From assembly GCF_001858025.1 (NCBI RefSeq), contig NZ_LZQD01000011.1:7585-71584 (forward strand): a stretch of DNA of 64,000 bases. The letters are read 5' to 3'. The stretch's first letter is position 1. Every line of letters begins with the position of its first letter. This DNA is from Trichormus sp. NMC-1 (GTDB lineage Bacteria > Cyanobacteriota > Cyanobacteriia > Cyanobacteriales > Nostocaceae). Under the pieces are notes generated by a model that worked only from the letters and a program-made list of their open reading frames with translations, did not search any database and had not been told where the DNA came from. Positions 17,977-25,864 of this stretch are shown here, piece by piece. The position numbers and the translations under genes were made by a program.

Positions 17977-18030
17977 AACCAATTACATGGTGAACTCTTT
18001 CTTGAGTTGCGGTTCACCATGTAATTGGTT
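17977..18030 (-). terminator. 19-bp perfect inverted repeat at the 3' end of the Nmad2-like gene
   Basis: AACCAATTACATGGTGAAC (17977-17995) is the exact reverse complement of 18012-18030, with a 16-nt loop. The repeat spans the last codons of the minus-strand gene (stop 17983-17985), so the C-terminal residues NQLHGE and KKEFTM are encoded by the two arms. The 6-mer AGGAAC flanks it on both sides (17971 and 18031). No T-run follows, so it may be an mRNA-stability hairpin, a protein site or a repeat-element end rather than a classical terminator. Confidence 0.7.
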
Positions 18031-18591
18031 AGGAACATATCCTAAATTTTCGATCCAATTTATAAATTCTTTTACGTATGGCTGATTTGCTGTCGATTTA
18101 TGCCCTTGATTTGTATGAATAATTGGGTTTAGTGAATCAGGTAAAAAAATAGGATTGTCGCCAAAGTAGTAGAAGTATTCAGATAACAACACATTTACGC
18201 CTTTTAAATCACCTTCTTTATTACCCGTTTCATGAACACTTTTTCGCAATCTTGGTGGTTCTCTCTCGCTGTAGTCATAAATGCAATCCCCAATTAGATA
18301 CTCGAATTTATGGCTCTTCCATTTGGGAATTTTGTGAGGACAGTGAATTCGGCAAAATTCATCGTATTCTTGCAATGTCATCTTGTTAGTGATCTGCATC
18401 GCATACACAACGCAATTGGTGATACTGCCAATTGGTGAATGCCTAGAACCAAGTCCTACAACCCAATCTCCGATGTTTGCTACTCGTCGAATAGCAGGCT
18501 TACAAATTGGCAGAGTACAGATTCCCCAAAATGGGTTAGGAGCTGCTCCATCATCATAACGTAGGCAGTACGAGAATAGTTTCATTGTCAT
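17983..18591 (-). CDS. Nmad2-like protein (nucleotide modification associated domain 2)
   Basis: 202 residues, ATG start (a second Met two codons in is equally likely). The N-terminus reads KLFSYCLRYDDGAAPNPFWG, followed by CTLPICKPAIRRVANIGDWVVGLGS. This resembles the Nmad2 family that Iyer and colleagues placed with DNA base-modification systems. The rest includes YLIGDCIYDYSE and FLLPD-like FLPDSLNPIIH segments. The expected function is recognition or processing of modified bases; catalysis is unproven. The family call is from memory of the pattern, so moderate. Its 3' end lies inside a perfect inverted repeat. Confidence 0.6.
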   Translation of the reverse strand: MTMKLFSYCLRYDDGAAPNPFWGICTLPICKPAIRRVANIGDWVVGLGSRHSPIGSITNCVVYAMQITNKMTLQEYDEFCRIHCPHKIPKWKSHKFEYLIGDCIYDYSEREPPRLRKSVHETGNKEGDLKGVNVLLSEYFYYFGDNPIFLPDSLNPIIHTNQGHKSTANQPYVKEFINWIENLGYVPNQLHGEPQLKKEFTM

Positions 18592-18692
18592 TATTATAAT
18601 TTATTCTGCGTTGTTTAATTCTCGGATTTTGTTCCTCTAGTAATGAGGATAAAAGTTGTCAACGATTTGACCATGAATAACCCAATCTCAGT

Positions 18693-21600
18693 CTAACCCA
18701 ACCCGGAACAGGTGAAAGCTGCCCAGTAAAAAGGGTGAAAGAAAGGTTTGGACTCTAAACAAAAAGATTCCAAATTTTTTTTGGCTTTGTAAATTCGGTT
18801 TCCAATTTTGGCATATTTTTTGTACTCTTGATCGCGTTGCTGATACATTTGAGAATCTTGTGGATGAATATCCCGTTCTTTTTTAGTTGTTTTCCGCAGC
18901 ATTTCGCTTTCCGTGAGTTTCTGTGTCAAAAAAGAACTTAGCCTGGGTTTGTAATCCGTGGTAAGAGTTTCACCTGTAAGACTACGCAGTTCAAATTGAG
19001 CTTTCTTAATTGACTCTAATCGCTTGTTTCCTTGATGTCTATGCTGATAATAAAATAATGAAAATAGTGCAGTTGCTAAATCATCTACTGACCAGATTGT
19101 ACTGATAACAGTTCTCGCACCAGCACAAAGAAACCCTGTAGAAAGAGTTAAAATATCGTCGGTTATTTCAGTTGTACCTAAACCAGTTTCACAGCAAGAG
19201 AGAAATACGTCTTCTAATTGAGGAGTGCGCCAACCTGGAGTTAATAATTGACCTAAAGTAATACGTCCATCCGCTAGAATTAATGCCGATTCTAAAGGAT
19301 TATCAAGACGTGATTGGGCATGATGACTAGAATGAATTACTTGGACTTTTTGCAGCAGTTGCCGATAGTTACTAATACTAGCTTCTTGACTACCTTTTAA
19401 ATGTTGATGATTGGGAATATCGTATAAAGTTGCTAGTTGTTCTCCTTCCCAACTAGCGTAGGGTAAATCTTCAGTAGCGTCTTCAACAATACCGTATTTT
19501 AAATCACTATTTATTGAGGGACGATTGTGACAAAATTCTAGAATTTGACAACTAGGAAGATAACGAATCAAAAATTTATCCCCCAAATATTGACTTTCTG
19601 CAATTGGTAAAGCAGCAAAAGGGATTTGATGTAATGCTAGATGAGGAATAATGATTAATTCATCAATATTTTTCAGATGTTGTGCAATCAAATTATTTAA
19701 TTTTAAGACTTGAGCTAGTTCTGATGTTAACAAAGGAATTTGTTCTTTCCAAATATGTTGGTTGTTAAGATATTGCTCTAACCAGGGAGTTAAAATTAAT
19801 TCTTGTAAAGTTTCAAAGCCCAATCCTGTACAAGTGTGCAAATTAATTTGGCTTTGCCGGATGATAAAGATATGAGTATCATTTAATGTGGTATAAAAGC
19901 TCAGAATAGCTGTTGTAGGGAATTTAATTAGCTGCTGTATAGATGACAAATTCATGGGACTGACTTGAATTTGACCAGCTAATACAGGATCTAAACGGCG
20001 CATCTGTTCCCAAATTTGCTGTTTGTCAGCTTCCAAATTGGCAATTGTTTCGTTATCAGCTTTTATAGCAGCGCGATTCTGTCGGCTTTTATTAAGTTGA
20101 TTACTATCAAAATTATCGCTATGATAATGGTGTCCTCGTTCATTATCAATTAGCTGTTGTATGGCTTCAAAATCCTGTAAATACTGTTGAATTTCTGGGG
20201 GAATTTCACCATCTGCATAAAGGTCATTACTTGCCATTAAATCTACAAGTCGTTTTGAGCGAGAACGTTCGACATATTCCACAGCTTTATGCAGTTGTTT
20301 ATTATTAATACAAGCTTGCACTATATTTTCATAAACATGGAGAGAATCAGCTAAGATTTCTTGACGGCGTGATTCTGAACTTGCCCAAGTGCGACTGGTT
20401 TCTACAGCTTCAATTGCCATACTATAGCCCCTAATCGCTTCAGCCCAATCACCAATGTTAAAAGCAGTGTTTCCTAGCATTTGTGCTGCTTTTAGGCAAT
20501 CTGCGGGAAAAGCAGTAGGAATAAAGATTTTTAAACTTGAACGATAACAGGTAATTGCTGCTTCTACTTGATTTTGTTCTAAGAAAACATTTCCTAAATT
20601 TAGATTAGTTAACGCCCACTTCCAAGGAGATTCTTCTTTGGTTAAAACTTGTAAAGCAGATTGATGAGCAGCGATCGCCTTTTGTAAGTTTTCGTTTCTA
20701 TCCCCATGAATGCGGTGAAGATAGGCATTAGCCAGATTTATGTGTACTTCCGCCCAACTTATGGGGAAGTCTGCTTTGGTGTAAACTTGTAAAGCAGCTT
20801 GGTTTGCTGCGATCGCCATTTCCACATTTTCTGCTGCATCACCCCTAATTCTCTGACGATAGGCAGATCCCATATTAAATTGAGTCTGCGCCCAAAGTTC
20901 TGGAAAGTCTTCACGAGTACGAATAGAAAGAGCATTTTGATAACAAGCGATCGCTTGTTCTAAATTCTCAGCTTTGTCACCTGTAATGCTATCTTTGTAA
21001 ACAATGCCTAGATTCTGTTGTACTTGCGCCCATTGTTCAGGATCTTGATCACGAGTGAAAACCTGCATCGCAGCTTCAGCAGCCTTGATTGCTAGTTCAG
21101 CGTTTTCTACCTGATCACCACGAATCCTAAAACCATAAGCAATCACTAAACTATTTTGAATTGTTGCCCAGAGTTCGGGAAACTGTTCACGGTTACAGAC
21201 TTGTAAAGCATTGTGTAAGTAAGAAAGGGATTGTTCTAGGTTTTCTGCTTGCTCACCTTTTATTCGACGGTGGTAAGCACTGCCTAAACCGAATTGACAC
21301 ATACCCCATGCTTCTGGGAAACCTTCGCAAGTCAAAACTTTAGAAGCAATTTCATATCCTGTAATAGCAATCTCTAAATTATTCGCCTCACTACCCTGCC
21401 GAAATTCTTTAATCAGAAGGCTTAAACCTACAAGATTTGCAGCAATACCTTTTGCATACTCTGGTGGCACTTCAGACAGCATAGCTTCTGTCTTTAATCG
21501 CAATACAGTTGCAAAGCGTTCATCGAGTTTGTCTTTGTTTACTTCCAGTAATGGGTATACAGCGCTTTTAGGGTTTGGGAAGTTCTCAAATACTGCTTTA

Positions 21601-23537
21601 AATAGCTGAAGCTGAAAGATTTCGCGGATCGCATCTTGAATGTTTTCCCATTGTTCAGGAAAGGCTTCTTTAGTAAAAACACTAGCCGCTACCTCATAAC
21701 CTGTAGAAGCAATTTTTAAGTTAATTGCTTTATCACCTTGTGGAAACTCCCGAATCAGATTACTCAAACTTAAAATAATTGCAGCAATTTGAATAGCTTG
21801 CCCTGATGGTATCTCTCTGAAAACATCCTCAAGCCTTTGCAAGTGCTGAATAAATTGTTCATCTAATTTGTTGAGATTATTTTCGAGAATTTGATATACT
21901 GCTTGTGATTCTCCATTACTTTCAGAAGTTGCCTGTAATAACTGCTCAAGAAATTGTGAATCTGAAAAAATTTGTTGAATTTTGTCACTATCTAACAGAT
22001 TTAAAATATCTTGAAAACCAGAACGCTCTGCATATTCTCTGGCTCTATCTCGTTCACCATTGGTGATACAAAATACCACCATGTTTGTGTAAGCTTCGAT
22101 TTCTCCAGGACTTTCCTGTTTCTGAGAAATACCACCCCAACGGCGAGTTTGTTCAACAGCTTCAATGGCAATATTATAACCTGCAAAAGCTTCTGCTTTC
22201 ATTCCAGCAGCCAAGGCTGTTTTACCTAAAATCAATCCAGTTTGTATGCAATCTCTTGGGAAATCTGTAGGAGTAAAAACTTGCAAAGCAGCACAGAGAC
22301 AGTCAAGAGCCTCAGTAATTTGACTGGCTTCATAATAGGCATTTCCCAAATTACTTTTTGCTCTTGCCCATCGTTCAGGATAATCAGAAATGGTGTAAAC
22401 TTCTAAGGCATTAATATATGCCGAAATCGCCTTGTCTAGATTCTGTTTTTTATTGCCGAGAATCCTTCGAGTATAGGCAGTACCAAGGGTAAATTGACTA
22501 CTAGCCCAATAATAGGGCGATGCCGAACGGGTACGTACTTGGAGCGCGACTTGATAGCAAGCGATCGCCTTTTCTAAATTCTGTGCTTTATCACCGTGAA
22601 TTCTACAAAGGTAGGCATTACCCAAATTATTTTGAAGAGTACCCCAAAGTTCGGGAAGTTGAGTGCGGTTAACGACTTTTAAAGCAGTTTCATAGCAAGA
22701 AATTGACTTTTCAATATTTTCAGTTGTGTTTCCGGTAATTCTGTCAGTATAGACAAGACCGAGATTATTTTGAACTCTTGCCCACTCTTCAGTAAAAGCT
22801 TCGCGGGTGTAGATAATCTGAGCATTATTACAAGCAATAATGGCCTTTTCTTGGTTATCGGCGCGATTTCCTTGGATGCGATTGCGATAAGCTGGTGCTA
22901 AATTAGTTTGAATATTAGCCCAAATTTCTGGGACAATCTCACGGGTAAAAATCTTGGTAGCAGCTTCTAAGCCAGTAATGCTAATTTCTAAGTTAATCGC
23001 CCTATTCCCGAAGGGAAATGCCCAAAGAATAATACAGAAATCAACAATACCCAATCCGACTAATATGACTTGTTCTGTGATTGAATCGTTGTTTATTAGG
23101 TTAAAGTTGATCCAGTAATTAAATTGTTCATAAAAATTCTCATTGAGTTGATCTAAGTTAGCTTGAAGTAGAGAGTAAACGGCTTGTTGGTTGCCTTTAT
23201 TTTGAGCAATCACCGACAATATTTTACCCAAAAAAGCCGGAGGTCTGATAAAATTATCCGTTGCTGAAGGCTCATCTCTGTATAATCCCAGTTCTTCAAC
23301 TAGCCAATTTGCTAAATAGTTCAAAAAGTCAGCAGAACGAATATCTCCTTGATTGCCCCGGATTTGAGCTACCATGTCTATAGTTTCTACCAACCCAGCA
23401 TCAAGCAGATGTGGATGTTTCCTGAGTATCTTCATTTCCTTGCCAGGACAGTTGAGTAGCTGCTTAATCAGTTTGAAATAAGCTTTTTGGCGTTGAGTAA
23501 AATCTGGTGATTTTTGAGAACCGAATCCTTTAGCCAT
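18693..23537 (-). CDS. TPR-CHAT caspase-like protease
   Basis: About 1614 residues from the ATG at 23537; the frame opens earlier at a TTG (23606), which would overlap the upstream gene. A roughly 95-residue module occurs three times (VYSLLQANLDQLNENF, VYQILENNLNKLDEQF, VYPLLEVNKDKLDERF, each followed by an INLEI/NLKI/NLEI-TG helix). Between and after these are long runs of approximately 50-residue TPRs with the pattern WAxxQxNLGxAYxxRIxGD. The C-terminal CHAT domain has the His of VIHSSHHAQ and the Cys of FLSCCETGLG, the catalytic dyad. CHAT proteases cut partner proteins on stimulation of the repeat sensor. It is third in a sigma/DUF1822/CHAT operon. Confidence 0.9.
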   Translation of the reverse strand: MAKGFGSQKSPDFTQRQKAYFKLIKQLLNCPGKEMKILRKHPHLLDAGLVETIDMVAQIRGNQGDIRSADFLNYLANWLVEELGLYRDEPSATDNFIRPPAFLGKILSVIAQNKGNQQAVYSLLQANLDQLNENFYEQFNYWINFNLINNDSITEQVILVGLGIVDFCIILWAFPFGNRAINLEISITGLEAATKIFTREIVPEIWANIQTNLAPAYRNRIQGNRADNQEKAIIACNNAQIIYTREAFTEEWARVQNNLGLVYTDRITGNTTENIEKSISCYETALKVVNRTQLPELWGTLQNNLGNAYLCRIHGDKAQNLEKAIACYQVALQVRTRSASPYYWASSQFTLGTAYTRRILGNKKQNLDKAISAYINALEVYTISDYPERWARAKSNLGNAYYEASQITEALDCLCAALQVFTPTDFPRDCIQTGLILGKTALAAGMKAEAFAGYNIAIEAVEQTRRWGGISQKQESPGEIEAYTNMVVFCITNGERDRAREYAERSGFQDILNLLDSDKIQQIFSDSQFLEQLLQATSESNGESQAVYQILENNLNKLDEQFIQHLQRLEDVFREIPSGQAIQIAAIILSLSNLIREFPQGDKAINLKIASTGYEVAASVFTKEAFPEQWENIQDAIREIFQLQLFKAVFENFPNPKSAVYPLLEVNKDKLDERFATVLRLKTEAMLSEVPPEYAKGIAANLVGLSLLIKEFRQGSEANNLEIAITGYEIASKVLTCEGFPEAWGMCQFGLGSAYHRRIKGEQAENLEQSLSYLHNALQVCNREQFPELWATIQNSLVIAYGFRIRGDQVENAELAIKAAEAAMQVFTRDQDPEQWAQVQQNLGIVYKDSITGDKAENLEQAIACYQNALSIRTREDFPELWAQTQFNMGSAYRQRIRGDAAENVEMAIAANQAALQVYTKADFPISWAEVHINLANAYLHRIHGDRNENLQKAIAAHQSALQVLTKEESPWKWALTNLNLGNVFLEQNQVEAAITCYRSSLKIFIPTAFPADCLKAAQMLGNTAFNIGDWAEAIRGYSMAIEAVETSRTWASSESRRQEILADSLHVYENIVQACINNKQLHKAVEYVERSRSKRLVDLMASNDLYADGEIPPEIQQYLQDFEAIQQLIDNERGHHYHSDNFDSNQLNKSRQNRAAIKADNETIANLEADKQQIWEQMRRLDPVLAGQIQVSPMNLSSIQQLIKFPTTAILSFYTTLNDTHIFIIRQSQINLHTCTGLGFETLQELILTPWLEQYLNNQHIWKEQIPLLTSELAQVLKLNNLIAQHLKNIDELIIIPHLALHQIPFAALPIAESQYLGDKFLIRYLPSCQILEFCHNRPSINSDLKYGIVEDATEDLPYASWEGEQLATLYDIPNHQHLKGSQEASISNYRQLLQKVQVIHSSHHAQSRLDNPLESALILADGRITLGQLLTPGWRTPQLEDVFLSCCETGLGTTEITDDILTLSTGFLCAGARTVISTIWSVDDLATALFSLFYYQHRHQGNKRLESIKKAQFELRSLTGETLTTDYKPRLSSFLTQKLTESEMLRKTTKKERDIHPQDSQMYQQRDQEYKKYAKIGNRIYKAKKNLESFCLESKPFFHPFYWAAFTCSGLG

Positions 23538-23587
23538 GTCAATTATATGTTTTGAGTGATTATATACATCAGCCCCTGGCGCTAAAA

Positions 23588-24346
23588 TTACGCAGCATCT
23601 CCCCAAATTTCTGCTAACTTCTCCATTAGCATTTCGGCTAAATCTTGTAATTCGCTATCATCTTGCTCAATAATTTCACGAGTAGCACCAACAGCCATAG
23701 CATCAACCGCTAATATTTCACCCCCAGCATATCGCCACTCAAATTCATCACCAGTTCGGTACAGAAACTCGAATTGTGCGGCAATTTCTGTTAGAGGTTT
23801 ATTTTCTAAGATAGAACGGACTTGTACTGCTACCGAGTCATCAGTTTGTAGAAAAGCGATCGCTTCTTCTAAACGAGAAATTTGCTGTAATAGAGACTCA
23901 ATCGGTTGAAGTTCTGAGACTGCTAACTGTACAGGTACATTCACTCCATCAAAGGCTGGTACAAATCCTAATAGCTGTACCGAATCTAAACTTTCCTGAA
24001 ACTGTATACCTACATAGCCAATCCGATTTTCTATATTACTCGTTAATAAAATGACAGTTTCTGTAGGTAAAACCGGACAGCATTCTAATGTTCCCACATT
24101 GGGAATTACCAAATCAGCTACATTTGATAAAGCTGCTGTTACTGGATTCCAGCAATCTGATTCTGTTAAGTCTGTTGGTATTTGCAACCATTTTAAATAA
24201 CAGTGGACTGCGTAAACTGCTAACGCATTTAAATAAACTCTTTTCCCTTTTTCAACAGTGCTTTGTTGAGCAGCTAAATGTCTGGCTCTAGAATGAATTG
24301 CTAAATCTAGTGGAATCATTAACAATGGGGAAGTTGTGCTATTCAT
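23588..24346 (-). CDS. DUF1822 family protein
   Basis: 252 residues, ATG overlapping the TGA of the upstream gene (ATGA). The family pattern is clear: LMIPLDLAIHSRARHLAAQQ, KRVYLNALAVYAVHCYLKWLQIPTDL and CWNP. DUF1822 is confined largely to cyanobacteria and is repeatedly found just downstream of a small sigma-like factor and upstream of a CHAT or caspase-like protein, as here. Function unknown; the constant gene order suggests that it is a substrate, inhibitor or adaptor of the protease (inference). Confidence 0.88.
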   Translation of the reverse strand: MNSTTSPLLMIPLDLAIHSRARHLAAQQSTVEKGKRVYLNALAVYAVHCYLKWLQIPTDLTESDCWNPVTAALSNVADLVIPNVGTLECCPVLPTETVILLTSNIENRIGYVGIQFQESLDSVQLLGFVPAFDGVNVPVQLAVSELQPIESLLQQISRLEEAIAFLQTDDSVAVQVRSILENKPLTEIAAQFEFLYRTGDEFEWRYAGGEILAVDAMAVGATREIIEQDDSELQDLAEMLMEKLAEIWGDAA

Positions 24347-25038
24347 AAAGATTGCTCCTGTTTATATCCTAAATCTTCAGCAATTTTTTTTAGTATTGGT
24401 TCGCATTTCCTCTTCCAATGCGAATAGACAGTTGTGTAAGGAATACTCAACTCTTTTTCTATATCTGCAAATTTGTCAGGCGGTTCTTTGAGTACACGCC
24501 TCTGGCTAAGAAATTGACAATTACACTGAGCCGAAGTACTAGGATAGCTATTTTTGAGTTTCCCTTCAGGATCTTGCTCGATGTAAAGCTCTAATTCTAG
24601 ACCAATCCGTTGAGTAGTTTCTCTCTGAGAGTTTTCAATTAAACCATCCAAACCACTCAAAGTAAAATTGGGTAGCTTGTCCAGTAGTGTTACTTCTCCA
24701 AAATCAGATTTAATTGGTGCATCTAAGCTAAGTGGAGCATTTTTCTTAGGTAATGATAAATCTTGAATTCGCCTATAGAGATAGCTGTTAATCCACTTCT
24801 CCAAACTTTCTACAACTGAACCAGAATAAGGCTCAAATCGAGAAATATTACTGCTCACCCACTCAAAGGTACGGTTGAGGGCTGCTAGATAGTCTGGATG
24901 AGAGGGTTTAGCTAATCCTGGGAGTCGCTGAATTTCCAGTAGTAATCTATTCATGGCTAACCGCCATTTTATGCTTTTAGGTGGATGTTGACCTACTTGT
25001 GTAATCAAAGTAGTCAAACGTTCTTCTAAATCATCCAT
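24343..25038 (-). CDS. sigma-70-like factor linked to DUF1822/CHAT
   Basis: 231 residues, ATG start. A region-2-like helix (LNRTFEWVSSNISRF, ESLEKWINSYLYRRIQDL) is followed by a linker (PLSLDAPI) and a C-terminal region-4 HTH (FADIEKELSIPYTTVYSHWKR). It is shorter than housekeeping sigma factors and matches the divergent sigma-like genes that head DUF1822/CHAT operons in Nostocales. It could direct RNA polymerase to its own operon or act as a sensor component. Translationally coupled to the next gene by a 4-bp overlap. Confidence 0.8.
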   Translation of the reverse strand: MDDLEERLTTLITQVGQHPPKSIKWRLAMNRLLLEIQRLPGLAKPSHPDYLAALNRTFEWVSSNISRFEPYSGSVVESLEKWINSYLYRRIQDLSLPKKNAPLSLDAPIKSDFGEVTLLDKLPNFTLSGLDGLIENSQRETTQRIGLELELYIEQDPEGKLKNSYPSTSAQCNCQFLSQRRVLKEPPDKFADIEKELSIPYTTVYSHWKRKCEPILKKIAEDLGYKQEQSL

Positions 25039-25158
25039 GCCACTTTTTTCAAAGGTGTTATTTTTGTGATCACCATTATCTCATGTAGTCAGATGCTTAT
25101 ATCTATAGCAATATCCAGAATTTTTCGAGAGCATATTTTGAAAAAATTCAACTAAATG

Positions 25159-25425
25159 CTATTGGTAAGTTATATTTGCAAGCTCAAAACCCGCATTTCT
25201 GATCCCTGGTGGTAACAGACTATTGCCACGGGAATTATTGCAAGTGAAACAAGCCAACCGCAAATTTGAGATACTATTAGATCCACCTCGGCTTTTAGGA
25301 ATTAAGTGTTCAATAGTTCTTTCCGATTTAGTCATTTGCTTACCACACCAGCAACAGCGATTTCCATACATTTGTAATAACTGTTGTCTCTTGCTACGCT
25401 TCGAGGCTGGAGACATATTAGCCAT
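25159..25425 (-). CDS. small HNH endonuclease
   Basis: 88 residues, ATG start. The zinc pair CCWCGKQM, the core TIEHLIPKSRGGSNSISNLRLAC and the second pair CFTCNNSRGN form a complete HNH nuclease domain of the McrA/restriction-adjacent type. A basic N-terminus (SKRSKRQQL) follows the start. It stands alone between the sigma-like gene and recD2. It could be a small orphan nuclease of a restriction or anti-phage module, or a mobile remnant. Confidence 0.85.
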   Translation of the reverse strand: MANMSPASKRSKRQQLLQMYGNRCCWCGKQMTKSERTIEHLIPKSRGGSNSISNLRLACFTCNNSRGNSLLPPGIRNAGFELANITYQ

Positions 25426-25864
25426 AATTTAACTGCCTGAGTTTCAAGTTTTGAAGGTGTTCACTTGCTTAACAGGGCAGTACGAAAAAATTACGCAGAG
25501 TTTTTTTTGGTGGCGTTGCCAAAATAGGAGCAAACTATTGAAAGCTGGGCGTTGCTGAATTTTTGAATCTATTTAAATTTCCAAATTTAGGACTCCACTA
25601 TCCTTTTGCCGTCTTAAAATAAGCCACATCCCTATCCCTATGCTTCCTATCCTTCCCAGACTAGACGCCTAAGCAGAATACAGAAGAATAGTTTTACTAG
25701 TTTGTGCATAGCACCTGTTTTCTAAATGCTCTATATTGAGTGATTTGTAACAGCAGCCAATTCTATAGTAGATTTTAGTAAATATGTATTATGACTTTGC
25801 TTTTATTTATTGCTTTCGACTTACAACTTTCTGATGACTGCAATTGGCATCAATTTAGCGAATA
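25426..25864. other. 439-bp gene-free leader of recD2
   Basis: No gene is seen on either strand. The DNA is AT-rich near the recD2 start and has one weakly GC-richer patch around 25500-25560. The plus-strand promoter of recD2 is expected here, but no convincing -35/-10 pair was identified. Confidence 0.5.
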
